Below, piece by piece: positions 11,551 to 21,529 of a DNA stretch of 64,000 bases. The notes beneath the pieces were generated by a model. It did no database searches and was not told where the DNA came from. It saw nothing but the letters and a program-made list of their open reading frames with translations. The translations under genes were made by a program, and so were the position numbers. Location: assembly GCA_039621445.1 (NCBI GenBank), contig CP154954.1, positions 52,099,526 through 52,163,525 on the forward strand. Reading direction: 5' to 3'. Position 1 is the stretch's first letter; every line of letters starts with the position of its first letter. Origin of the DNA: Euglena gracilis (Eukaryota; Euglenida; Euglenophyceae; Euglenales).

Positions 11551-12084
11551 CTGACAATTTACTCCAAGAACATGTTGGGAGGATCACCCCCTTGACCCAC
11601 ACAAAAATTCCACAAAGACTGGAAGTCTTTGTCATATATGGACAAATTTCCCAGCTTCCCAGCTTGGTCAGATATAATATGATATTTTCAGATGAAACTT
11701 GTTTTTTCTGTAGACCCTCCCTGATAGCAACACGCAGAGGAGGGTCCATTCGGTGGGGGGCATATGTGTTCCCCCAGGCAATTTTGAGAATCCCCCAATT
11801 GGGCTCTACCAGAACTGTGGGGGATGCTTTGATTTGCAGCCTTGTCAACAGGGGCCACCACACAGTCCCAACCCAGTGTGGGATCACAGTCAGACAGAGT
11901 AAGTGGGGGTTGTCCCTGAGTCTGCAAAGCCACTGGAGAATTAAGGTCCAGGGGGGATTGGCATAAACTTGCTGCATGTTTTCCAGGGGACATTCCAAAG
12001 CATTGACTGCTATGGCTTGATGATGAGGCCACCGGGGCACAAATTTGTCCAGTTGTTTGTTGCCTGGGCTGGCAAACATGTCCA

Positions 12085-13850
12085 CCTGGGGGCAAATTGA
12101 ACTCCGAAGAAAATTTCAGACAATCAAAATTGTCTGAAAAAACTGACTTTTTTAGGGGGTAGTCTCCCCTGTCCATTGCCCACCTGCTTAGACCATCTGC
12201 CAACATGTCCTCTGACCCGACCCAGTTTGGAATGACTGTAATCCTTTGTGTGTGAAACCAATTTATAAAATGGCCTCATGAGGGAGTTGAACTTTGGCAA
12301 TCCCCCCCCTCCTTTCTTAAATAGCTTTAAGCCACCTGATTGTCTATGGGGAGAAAAACGGTTTCTCGATATTTTGCTAAGCTTCTTGTGGCTGAAATAG
12401 CAGCTTGTAACTCCTTTATGTTTATGTGGAGTCCTTTCTCTTATCTCCAGAATTCTTGAATCTGGCTGCTTGAGGTGAGATCTACAGCCCCGTACACTTT
12501 GTCTGAACTGTCTGAGTGAATCCTTCTGACTACACTGTGGTGTGTGAAAGATCTGACTTCCCAATCCTTTAGTAGACCCCCCACCTCCTGGACCTGGGCA
12601 CTTAAAAGATGAGGAATTGGTGCTTTTCTGTCCCACCCCTGAGTGGTGTGTTGGTCCACAAATTGCACCAACAGGTCTGTAAAAGCCCTGAGATATGGCA
12701 GGGCAGTGAGAAAGCTTCTCAATTGTCCCAGGATGGCAGCTGCCTTTCTGCATGACCTTTCTGCCTGGGTGAGAAATAAATTTGCCTAATTCCTTTCGAA
12801 CTGTTTTCAGTTTTGCAGCAGGCACCTGCAAAAGCCCTTTATCCAGATTGATCTGGAAGCATAGATGATGCCCCAACTGGACGGGTGTGGCGTTTGACTT
12901 TTTGAAGTTTATGGACATGCCACTGTCATCTAAATCCTGAAGCAAAATTGCTGTGTGTTTTTCTGCCAAACATTTGGACTTTGCAATGAGTTAAATATCG
13001 TCGAGGTAAATTAAAACCTGCAGACCTCTTTTTCTTCACCTTTTCAGGAACACATTCATGACTTAGTGACAAGCCCCTTTCATTTGGAAAACTCTGTCAC
13101 CTAACTTCGTCCTGATGAAAGGTTTTAGGACTAGGGACAGCTCCAAATAAAAAATAAGCGTTTTGAGGTCTATCTTGGTGGCCCACATGCCTTGCTGCAG
13201 GTGTGGGAAAATATCTTTCCAGTGATATAATTTGAAATGAGGGGGCATCAGCTCTTGATTGATCTCTCGACAATCTAAAATGAGCCTGAGCTTCCCCCCC
13301 CCCGAGGCTCTGATTTCTTTAGAACTAATCAGGGAACCAGGTACCTTGTACCCCAGAAGGGAACCTCCCTGGCTGTTTTGGCTTCTACATACTCTTCCAT
13401 CACTTGCAAGGCCAGGTGAATCTCCTCCTGAGACTTTTGTTCCTCTCTGACTTGTAGATGGTGCCCCTGAAAATGGGGTTCTACCCCCTCCATGATCAGT
13501 CTCTGAACTCTGTGGGCGAATTTTTCTCCCACCAAGGAAAACAATGCCTGAGTCTTTGAAAAGGAGCCAGCCCTTCCAAGGGAGATGGTGCCACCTTGGC
13601 CTGTGGAAAATGGCTGCCCTTTCCCAAAGGTGATTCGACCGCCATGATCTGGACCCCTGACGTCACCCTGACAGGGGGTACATGGAGGAGGATGGACACC
13701 TTTTCCTCTCCCACCTTTCCAGCCTCCTTTGAAGCTGCTCTTGAAACCCCCCTTGAATCCAGTTGTTGCATCAAAAGCTCCCCTGGCCTTGAAGGAGTTT
13801 TTTGTCGGCTGCATTTTTTTTTGTATGAGCATGGTCGCCCATTGATGCAT
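12085..13850 (-). pseudogene. Copy A reverse transcriptase / RNase H remnant
   Basis: Pieces of one former pol protein lie in different frames. They comprise a basic Gly/Lys-rich N-terminal segment (13.85-13.65 kb), RT fingers and palm (13.35-12.97 kb) with YLDDI followed by a stop, and thumb/RNase H pieces (12.97-12.12 kb). At least three frame changes and several stops interrupt it. The order matches DIRS pol and the homologous intact frame of copy C at 21.5-23.8 kb. Confidence 0.75.
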
Positions 13851-13879
13851 TCATAAACACTGTACGCGCATTTCCCGCG

Positions 13880-14515
13880 GGAATTATTTGCGCATTCCCG
13901 CTTAGTGTCGCCTGGCCGGAGTTGGCTGACGATGGTGCTCGGACGTGACGACGTGGCTTCTTCCACTGGGTGGTCCCCCATTGCCCCCCGCCCCCCCTTT
14001 TCTGACCGAGAGCTTTTGAACACAAATTCTCTGTTAGGGGTGGGGGGTTCGGACTCACAAGGTCTTTGTGCTTCGCCCTAGGTGTACCATCCTCCGTTGT
14101 CGGTTTGCCTCGATGCAGTCCGAGGCACCTCAGGCTCTGCACTTTGCCCTTCTGTGGCCTGATTGTGCACCAAAATTAGGGGGGGGCAGGGCATTCTCTA
14201 AACCGCTTTGCGCCCCAAGTCGTTGACGATGGGCCGCAAAAATCCTCTACCCCCCTCCACTGGCCAATATCACAAACTTCATGGGCAGAAAGGCCTAGTT
14301 TTTTGAGTAAACCAACTCTTGCTCCTCTGGTGGAGTGGGCCCCCAACAACTGGTGGGTACCCCTTCCTTGGCTAGAAATTTTTTTGTTATTGAAGCAACC
14401 GTGTCTGTACAGATGTCTTTACAGGGAGGCCCCAGTGAAATTAAAACAGGGGGACCCCGGGTTAGACGAATAAACGTGTAGCAGCCACATAAGACATCAC
14501 TAAATGATTGTGATT
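13880..14515 (-). mobile_element. DIRS 3' fragment (recombinase C-terminus and end), minus strand
   Basis: Minus-strand reading gives SYVAATRLFV near 14480, the recombinase box region near 14330 and the Ser/Arg/Lys-rich tail with the terminal sequence. It is closely related to copies B and C, not to copy A, so it is a separate insertion. It faces the plus-strand fragment beginning at about 14590, giving a head-to-head arrangement. Confidence 0.75.
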
Positions 14516-14589
14516 CTGGTTTCTGGGGGTCCGGTTGGGCATGCCCGGCAATGGCCAGGAGCTGCTGGCCTTAGTTGCTGTGGCTGTGG

Positions 14590-15612
14590 CTTGTTGGGCT
14601 GAGATTCCACACCCTGTTAATCCCCTACAAGAAGCTTTGGAACCAAAACCTGGAGAAGTATGGGGCATTTTGGGATCCACTCCCAATCCTCCTGGGGCTG
14701 GAAAAGGCGCCTATGCCCACTGATATTTGTACATTGCGTACACTACTCATTTTTTGCTCGCGAAACCGCTGTTTGTACCGATCCTCAGACTTATGACAAG
14801 TCAAACGAACCACAAGTGTGAGGGCACCCTACATCAAGTTTAAGGGTAAAGGACAAAAGTTCCATAAGTGGGAGAGGATTGTGTCCATTCCCAAATGTCC
14901 CCAAATAAGCGCGTTTCGTTTAATGTTGTGCCATGTGGCGGCTACACGTTTATTCGTCAGACCAGGGGGGCCCCTCCTAATTTTTTTTTAAAACCAACCT
15001 TCAGGGCCATAGGTGCAGGCACAATTGCTTCCATCACAAAAGACTTTTTGGCCATGCAAGGGGTACCCCCTCAGGTGTGGGGGGCACACTCCACCAGGGG
15101 AGCAGGGGTTGGTTTACTCAAAAAATTTGGGCCTTTCTTCCCAAGAAGTTTTTGAATTTTGACCAAATGGTCAGTGGAGGGGGGTGGAGGGTTTTACGGC
15201 CCACGTGCTAAAGGTTCCCTGGGAAATGCCCTGGCCCCCCCAATTTCAGTGCACAATCTGGCCTCACAAGGGCAAAGTGCGGAGCCCGAGGTGTCTCGTA
15301 ATCCCTCGAGGAAAAACGACAAAGGAGGACGGGGCACCGAAGGCGAAGCACAAAGCCCTTTTGAGCCCGACCCCCCCCACCCGTAAAAGAAAGTTTGTGC
15401 TCAAAGGCCCTGGGTCAGAGAGTGGGGGCCAGGGTGGATAGGGAAGGGGCACCCCTCAGGGGCAAGAAGCCACGTCGCCCAGTCGGAGCAGCATCATCAG
15501 CCAACTCTGGCGAAGCGGCACTAAGTGGGGCCTCCGAGCCCAGCGCACCAAAACAATCCACCCAACACCGCCGGCGAACAAGGCATGGCCTCACAAGGTC
15601 TTTGTGCTTGCG
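14590..15612 (+). mobile_element. DIRS 3' fragment (recombinase and end), plus strand
   Basis: This homologue of 18.9-19.9 kb in copy B starts abruptly inside the recombinase (RFHTLL region) and runs through the GAHSTRGAG box near 15090 and the terminal inverted-repeat sequence to about 15612. Frameshifts break the reading frame. It abuts copy B directly. Confidence 0.75.
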
Positions 15613-16632
15613 CTGTGCTTCTTTGAAGTTGCATCTTTCATTGAACTCCTTCAAAAAATTCTACAACTTTTGCTTGAAGTTCTGCACGAGCGTGACTTTC
15701 TGGATAAATTGAATGGATTGATTGTCTTCTTCTTTTCTCAATTGGTGAGGTCTTTGAAGTTCCTTTCTTCTGGGTGTCGAACGGCAAATTCGGAATCAGC
15801 CGACGGCGCGGGTCAACTGTGGCGAACCGTGGCTGCCCCTTTCCAAAAAGAAATTTCCTCCACAAAAATTTCCAAAACCCAAACCCTCCAAAGTGATGGC
15901 CACGGACCCTGGCAGACATTGGTCAGAAGACCCCGAAAGGGGCAGAAGCAACAACCAGCAGGCCACTACGGCCATTGGAGCCAGGGCCATTGGGGCCAAC
16001 ATTCTGCCAGTTACACCAATACCTTGTTCAAGCTGGGACATGGTGGCCACAACAGCAAGCTGGGCCATGGCGGCCAAAACAGCAATGGCCACGGCGGCCG
16101 ATGGAACAAAGGCCAGGGTGGCCAACAATACCAAGGCCAGGGTGGCCAATTCCACAAACAAATGCCCAGTGGCAGGGCCAGGACAGGTCAACAACACCCC
16201 CCCAGTCATTTCTTCATCTCAAACCCCATCAGGGGTACAGGGTGGCCCCCAGTGGCCCCCCTAGATTTTCAATGGGCATGGCGCCCAACATTCAAAAGAA
16301 GTCAATGGGGACTATCAAAGTTTCAAGAGTGGAGCCAACATCAAGAGGGCCAGTGGGACCAGATTTACCATCAACAACATCAACAATTTCAAGGCCATTG
16401 TGGCCATCAATTATCAGAAGGGGAAAAACCCCAGAAGCTAACAGGCTGTCCCTCAGCAGGGGGTTTCAATGTACAGTGGCAGCTCCAGGAGGATGCCCCC
16501 AAAGGGGCAATGGAGGACAAGGGGGCAACCCCCCCCAACATTCTTTGTCAGTGCCCATGGCAGGGGCAAACCAAAACAAGGGGGAGACCCAAAAATGGGC
16601 CCCTATGGTACGTCAATCGACAACACCAATGA
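15604..16632 (+). CDS. Copy B gag-like protein
   Basis: A 342-residue frame, Gln/Gly/His-rich with recurring HGGQ and QGGQ words, in the position of a DIRS gag upstream of RT. The first about 60 residues before the TWRT-like segment may be non-coding leader, because the frame opens inside element sequence with no clear start context. No zinc knuckle (CCHC) is visible. It aligns by eye with copy C gag over the segment containing KGQGGQ and GQFHK. Expected role: nucleocapsid-like RNA binding. Confidence 0.55.
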   Translation: MLALCFFEVASFIELLQKILQLLLEVLHERDFLDKLNGLIVFFFSQLVRSLKFLSSGCRTANSESADGAGQLWRTVAAPFQKEISSTKISKTQTLQSDGHGPWQTLVRRPRKGQKQQPAGHYGHWSQGHWGQHSASYTNTLFKLGHGGHNSKLGHGGQNSNGHGGRWNKGQGGQQYQGQGGQFHKQMPSGRARTGQQHPPSHFFISNPIRGTGWPPVAPLDFQWAWRPTFKRSQWGLSKFQEWSQHQEGQWDQIYHQQHQQFQGHCGHQLSEGEKPQKLTGCPSAGGFNVQWQLQEDAPKGAMEDKGATPPNILCQCPWQGQTKTRGRPKNGPLWYVNRQHQ

Positions 16633-16725
16633 CAAAGTGGAGGATCAGAGAGCCTGTGAGCAGCGCATGCACACCCCCCAGCCACTTTTAGAGAATGCTT
16701 AATCCCCAGGGGCACCAGGGGTGCA

Positions 16726-18570
16726 ATGTCCAACACCCCCCACCCAACACCCAGAAATTCATCTAGTTGGGAAAATACATTACATGGAGGAAAAATGGGG
16801 AGACACCCCCCTGTACCAGAGACTTCAGAAAAGTCTGAAATGGTGGACAAAAAATGCCCCCCCCCAGCAACATGTCAACTGATAAAAAAAATGGAATTCA
16901 GCCCCCCTGGGTGAATCCCCCAAAATTGTCCACCCACCCAAAACCCAGGGCCAACCTGGACTGAACCAGGCAGTAAAAATTCTGCTGGATTACGAAAAAA
17001 CTGGGTCAGTGAAACGAGTTTGGGATTCAGAAACCAAGCATTTGATCCCCTGGTTTTTTAATTTCAAAACCAGAAGGGGGAACAAACCAAATGGAGAATG
17101 ATCAGCGACTGCAGAGAAATAAATCAGCAGTTTCAAGTAAAACCCTTCAAGTTGGATCATATCCAACACATTTTTCCAGTTTTGGAAAAAGGCCACTGGG
17201 CAGCAAAAAAAGACCTAAAGGATGCCTATTTTCATATTCCAGTAAGTCCAGGCCTAAGGCCATTTTTAAGGCATCAGGTAGGGGGGCAGACCTGGGAATT
17301 TCAAACAGGCTGCTTTGGGCTAAATTTAATGCCCAAATTTTCATGTCAGTGATGAAAACATTCGAAAACTGTGGAGAAAAAGAAGCATCCAGGTGTTTAT
17401 TTACCTGGACGACATTTTGCTGGTGTCCCCCACCCAAAACAATTTACAAAAACACCTGAAAACAGTTGTCAAAGATTTGCTGGATTTTGGGTTCAAAATC
17501 AACGTGAAAAGTCCACCCTCCAGCCCACCCAAGTGGTAACCCATCTTGGTTTTCAACTGAAATTCCAGGAAGGAAAACTACAGGTGCCCCCCCAGAAAGT
17601 CAAAACCATAAAAAAGGAGCTGTGAAAAATTGTGAAAAAAGATTACATGTCAAAAAGGAAATTGGCTGCCATTTTGGGCCAAATAAGATGCAACATAATG
17701 GCCCTGCCCTTTTTAAGAGCTTTTACAGACACCAAGGCAAATTTTTTGGTGGCAAAATCCACAGCCCCTTGGGACTCAAAACACCCCATTTCCCAGGAAA
17801 TCAAAGCCCAATTAAGGGAAATAAAAATTCTGCTGGACACCTGGGGGGGCAGACCCTTCCCCCACAATGCAACCCGAGTGTTGCACTCAGACAGCAGCAA
17901 CCATGCTTGGGGGGGGGCTAGACATCCACACAGGAGAAATTTTGCAGGAACTTTGGAGAAAAGACTCCATTTTACACATCAATGTAAAGGAGCTCAGTGC
18001 AGCAATCAGCACTGTGAAAAGTTTGAGCAAACCTGGGGAAACCGTTTCCTTGTCAGTGGACAACCAGGTAATTTACTTTCACCTAACAAAAGGTGGTGGC
18101 AGAAAGGACCACTTCAACAAAATGCTGAGACCATTTTCAAGTGGTGCATGGAGCACCAAGTACACCTCCAAGTCAACTGGGTGCCTTCAAAAGAATGCCT
18201 GGCAGACCCCATCCGCAGATGGGAAATGGACAGGGGGGATTATTCTTTAGACCTTTCACTGGCTCAAACAACAGTTCAAAAATTTCATAAGTCTGGAAAC
18301 AAATTTGTTTGCCTCCCCAGGCAACAAAGAATTGCCCAATTTTGTGGCCAGGTGGCCCCACTGGGATGCCACAGCAGTAAATGCATTACAATGTCCACTG
18401 GACAACATGGGGGATCTTTATGCAAATCCCCCCTGGTCAATAATTCAACAATTTCTACTCAGGTTAAAAATGTTTCCCCAGACCAAAGTTTTGATAGTCA
18501 CCCCCTACTGGATTCAGCCACGTGGTGGCCCCAATTAATAAAAATGAAAGTTCCAGGGACCCCTGCCTGA
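16726..18570 (+). pseudogene. Copy B reverse transcriptase / RNase H remnant
   Basis: Homologous to the intact pol of copy C but distributed over several frames. Palm pieces appear near 17.1-17.35 kb (KKDLKDAYFHIPVSP), the active-site region near 17.4 kb (YLDDILL) is in another frame, and RNase H-like sequence runs from 17.63 kb. At least three indels separate them. The segment from 17632 to 18570 is open and ends at the methyltransferase-like region. Confidence 0.8.
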
Positions 18571-18630
18571 AAATCACCCCTACAGGGGCATGTTCACCAA
18601 CTGCAGAGGGGAGCAAATGCCACCCCCCAG

Positions 18631-19839
18631 GTGGCCCCTGGTTTGCATGATTTGCTCCGGCAAATTTTGGAGGGGAAACAAATTCAGGTTGAGACCATTA
18701 ACGATTTCCTGGGGAGAAACCCCAGCTTAAAACGTTATCAGAGTGCTTTTGCACTTCTGTGGGTTATTTTGGAACACATGGGGGTGCCCCCCCCTGAAGC
18801 CACCACAGACCAAGTGGCTGACGCTTTAATTCAATTATTCCAATTTTCCAAGGCCCAAGCCCGTAATGCCTACAGTGCTATGCTTTTGATTCCTGGGTTT
18901 TGTTGGCTGAGATTCCACACTCTATTAACCCCCTACAAGAGGCTTTGGAACCAAAACCTGGAGAAGTATGGGGCATTTTGGGATCCACTCCCAATCCTCC
19001 TGGGGCTGGCAAAGGCGCCCATGCTCACTGATATTTGTACATTGCGTACACTACTCATTTTTTGCTCACGAAACCTCTGTTTGTACCGATCCTCAGACTT
19101 ATCGCAAGTCAAACGAACCACCAGTGTGTTGGGTAGGGCACCCTACATTAAGTTTAAGGGTAAAGGACAAAAGTTCCATAAGTGGGAAAGGGTTGTGTCC
19201 ATTCCCCAATGTCCCCAAATAAGCCCCTTTCATTTAATGACGAGTTATGTGGCTTCCACACGTTTATTCAACAGACTTGGGGGCCCCCTCCTGATTTCAT
19301 TAAAACCCCCCTTCAGGGCCATAAGTGCTGACACCATTGCTTCCATCACAAAAGACTTTTTGGCCAAACATGGGGTACCACCCCAGGTGTGGGGGGCCCA
19401 CTCCACCAGAGGGGCCGGGGTTGGTTTACTCAAAAAATTGGGCCTTTCTGCCCAAGAAGTTTGTGAAATTGGTCAGCGGAGGGGGGTGGAGGCTTTTACA
19501 GCCCAATATCAACGACTTGGTGCACAAGGTGCACTGGAAAATGCCCTGGCCCCCCTAATTTCAGTGCACAATCTGGCCTCACAAGGGCAAAGTGCGGAGC
19601 CCGAGGTGTCTCGTACTCCCTCGAGGAAAACCGACAAGGGAGGAGGGAAACCGAGGGCGAAGCACAAAGCCCTTTTGAGCCCGACCCCCCCACCCGTAAA
19701 AGAAAATTTGTGTTCAAGAGCCCTCGGTCAGAGAGAGGGGGCCAGGGGGGGGAGAGGGGGGGGACACCCCCCAGGGGCAAGAAGCCACGTCGCCCAGTCG
19801 GAGCAGCATCGTCAGCCAACTCCGGCGAGGCGGCACTAA
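18631..19839 (+). CDS. Copy B pol tail fused to tyrosine recombinase
   Basis: A 402-residue open frame. Residues 1-45 correspond to the C-terminal end of copy C pol, and the rest is a tyrosine recombinase. Visible catalytic elements are the first Arg in the segment FCSRNLCLYRSSDL, the His-x-x-Arg box in GAHSTRGAG and the likely nucleophile Tyr in AFTAQYQRLG. The tail is Ser/Arg/Lys/Pro-rich. No stop separates the pol tail from the recombinase, which suggests they were once one polyprotein in this family, whereas DIRS recombinases are usually a separate ORF. Expected function: site-specific integration of the circular cDNA. Confidence 0.8.
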   Translation: MAPGLHDLLRQILEGKQIQVETINDFLGRNPSLKRYQSAFALLWVILEHMGVPPPEATTDQVADALIQLFQFSKAQARNAYSAMLLIPGFCWLRFHTLLTPYKRLWNQNLEKYGAFWDPLPILLGLAKAPMLTDICTLRTLLIFCSRNLCLYRSSDLSQVKRTTSVLGRAPYIKFKGKGQKFHKWERVVSIPQCPQISPFHLMTSYVASTRLFNRLGGPLLISLKPPFRAISADTIASITKDFLAKHGVPPQVWGAHSTRGAGVGLLKKLGLSAQEVCEIGQRRGVEAFTAQYQRLGAQGALENALAPLISVHNLASQGQSAEPEVSRTPSRKTDKGGGKPRAKHKALLSPTPPPVKENLCSRALGQREGARGGRGGGHPPGARSHVAQSEQHRQPTPARRH

Positions 19840-20397
19840 GCGGGACCTCCTAACCCAGCGCAACGAACAATCCAAACAACACCACCGGCGAGCGAGGCAT
19901 GGCCTCACAAGGTCTTTGTGCTTCGCCCTCGGTGTCCCTTCCTCCCTTGTCGGTTTTCCTCCAGGGAGTACGATTTTGGGAGGCTCGGGCTCCGCCTCGT
20001 CCTTTTGAGGAAGCCACCCCGCCTCCGTCGCTGGCGGCACTCGCACTCCCTCGAGGAAAAACGACAAGGGAGAGACCACCCGCAGAACATTTCTAAGCCT
20101 TCGTTATTTTCACGTTCGGAGCCGACCGGCTATTGGCGAAAGACACCTCGGGCTCCGCACTTTGCCCTTGTGAGGCCATGCCTTGCTCGCCGGCGGTGTT
20201 GTTTGGATTGTTCGTTGCGCTGGCTTAAGAGGTCCCGCTTAGTGCCTTTTTTTCGCCGGAGTTGCTGTTTAAAGAAGGAGCATAGGGCCCCCGCCGCAAC
20301 AGAAAACTCAGTCCTTCACCCATCTACATAATCGGCAAGATCATTGAAAAAAAGTCCCCCCCACCCCAAAAGAAACCACAGAGGAGTGTACAAATAA
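19840..20397. repeat. Inverted and tandem DIRS terminal repeats between copies B and C
   Basis: The segment from about 19835 to 19912 is the approximate reverse complement of 20165-20245 (CAACGAACAATCC pairs with GGATTGTTCGTTG). The latter is itself a direct repeat of the left end of copy C at 20398-20525. Further pieces of the internal complementary sequence (CTCGAGGAAAA words) lie near 20050. This looks like the remains of another element reduced to its ends. Confidence 0.75.
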
Positions 20398-20526
20398 AAA
20401 GACACCTCGGGCTCCGCACTTTGCCCTTGTGAGGCCATGCCTTGCTCGCCGGCGGTGTTGTGTGATTGTTCGTTGCGCTGGGTTAGGAGTCCCCGCTTAG
20501 TGCCTTTTTTCGCCGGAGTTGGCTGA
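20398..20526 (+). repeat. Copy C left inverted terminal repeat
   Basis: Pairs with 24849-24947. The same sequence occurs in direct orientation at about 20165-20245. Confidence 0.85.
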
Positions 20527-20645
20527 TTCTTAATTTGCCCTTCGACACCCAGAAGAAAGGAACAGAGTCTCGAACGAAGGAGAACCAAGAGGAGAAGTCG
20601 ACAGAATAAGAATATCCAGAAAGACACGAACCTGACGAGTGTCAA

Positions 20646-21488
20646 TTGACAAGCCAATTATCAATTTCAAATCTGACTTCAAATAACAATGCTGTGGAGA
20701 AGAAATTGGCATCAAATACTCGACGTGAACTACCTGGAGCAGCAGTCGCCGCAGCAGCTGGAGAAACTGGAGATGCGGACAGAACGTGGCGAACCGTGGC
20801 CGTCCCTTCCCCCCAGATCCCTTCATCAAAAAATTCCCAGAAAAAACCCCCACCCAGTGACGGCCACGGACTGTGGACCACAGTGGTCAAAAAGACCAGA
20901 ACGAGGAAGGAACCACCAGCCCAATACGGGCAGAAACATCTGGGCATTGGGGCCCCAAAATCAAGCCAGATGGGACAACAGAAACCCAAAGGATTCCAGG
21001 GCCATGTCCCACAAGCCCAACCAGCTGCCAGGAGATGGAATCAAGGACAAGGTGGTGGCCATGGAGGCCAATTCCACAAGCATCTCCCCACAGGAAGGGG
21101 GAGGAAAGGTCTGTCAAATCCCCCCAATTTTTCTAACACAACAACCCCTCCCAAGGGGAAGCAGGGGGGGCACAGCAGCCCACCCAGATTTCCAGTGGAG
21201 CTGGAGACCAAGGTCAAGAACAGCCCCATAGAGGGGACACCAAGGCCATATGGGCCAGAATTTTGTTCAATTTCATGTGCACGGCCATGGTGGCCAAGAA
21301 GTGCAGGGCCACGGTGGCCAGTTTTCACAGGGCCAGGGCGGCCAATTTTCACAGGGCCAGGGCGGCCAGTTTTCACAGGGCCATGGAGGCCATCATTTAT
21401 CAGGCCAGGGAGGCCAATTGCATCAACAAGGCCATGGGGGCCAAAGGGGTGGACCAGAAATGGCCACCCAGAAGCTAACCTTATATAA
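20646..21488 (+). CDS. Copy C gag-like protein (frame change inside)
   Basis: An open frame of 280 residues. Residues 1 to about 195 resemble copy B gag, including the RRWNQGQGGGHGGQFHK run. From about 21240 the homologous reading continues one frame over, where it enters four to five 9-residue repeats of the type GQGGQFSQ. The repeats are encoded by a 27-bp tandem repeat at 21290-21420. One indel near 21235 therefore probably separates the two parts. No CCHC knuckle is seen. Confidence 0.6.
   Translation: MTSQLSISNLTSNNNAVEKKLASNTRRELPGAAVAAAAGETGDADRTWRTVAVPSPQIPSSKNSQKKPPPSDGHGLWTTVVKKTRTRKEPPAQYGQKHLGIGAPKSSQMGQQKPKGFQGHVPQAQPAARRWNQGQGGGHGGQFHKHLPTGRGRKGLSNPPNFSNTTTPPKGKQGGHSSPPRFPVELETKVKNSPIEGTPRPYGPEFCSISCARPWWPRSAGPRWPVFTGPGRPIFTGPGRPVFTGPWRPSFIRPGRPIASTRPWGPKGWTRNGHPEANLI
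21290..21420. repeat. 27-bp tandem repeat inside gag
   Basis: Units of the form CAGGGCCAGGGCGGCCA plus TTTTCA, four to five copies with small variations, encode the Gly/Gln repeat of gag. Confidence 0.8.
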
Positions 21489-21529
21489 ATCAACTACAGC
21501 AGCCCCAGGAGGATGCCCCCACAGGGGCA

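Larger units (their letters stand above)
10800..13860 (-). mobile_element. DIRS-like retrotransposon, copy A (degenerate, diverged)
   Basis: Read on the minus strand, the order is gag-like region, reverse transcriptase, RNase H/methyltransferase-like region and tyrosine recombinase. RT hallmarks include ATKIDLKT near 13170 and the active-site run LIYLDDI near 13010, followed directly by a stop codon. The methyltransferase-like motif YANPPW lies near 11960 and the recombinase motif GAHSTRGG near 10980. All domains are broken by stops and frameshifts, so the copy is dead. It is clearly diverged from copies B and C and closer to copy D at 29.4-30.6 kb. DIRS elements integrate through a tyrosine recombinase rather than a DDE integrase. 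Confidence 0.85.
15613..19972 (+). mobile_element. DIRS-like retrotransposon, copy B
   Basis: Plus-strand element with gag (15.6-16.6 kb), broken RT/RNase H (16.7-18.6 kb) and an intact methyltransferase tail plus tyrosine recombinase frame (18.6-19.8 kb). The right end carries the same terminal sequence as copy C. The left inverted repeat is not present at its 5' side, where it joins the fragment ending at about 15612. It is non-autonomous for RT because of frameshifts, but the recombinase looks complete. Confidence 0.85.
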
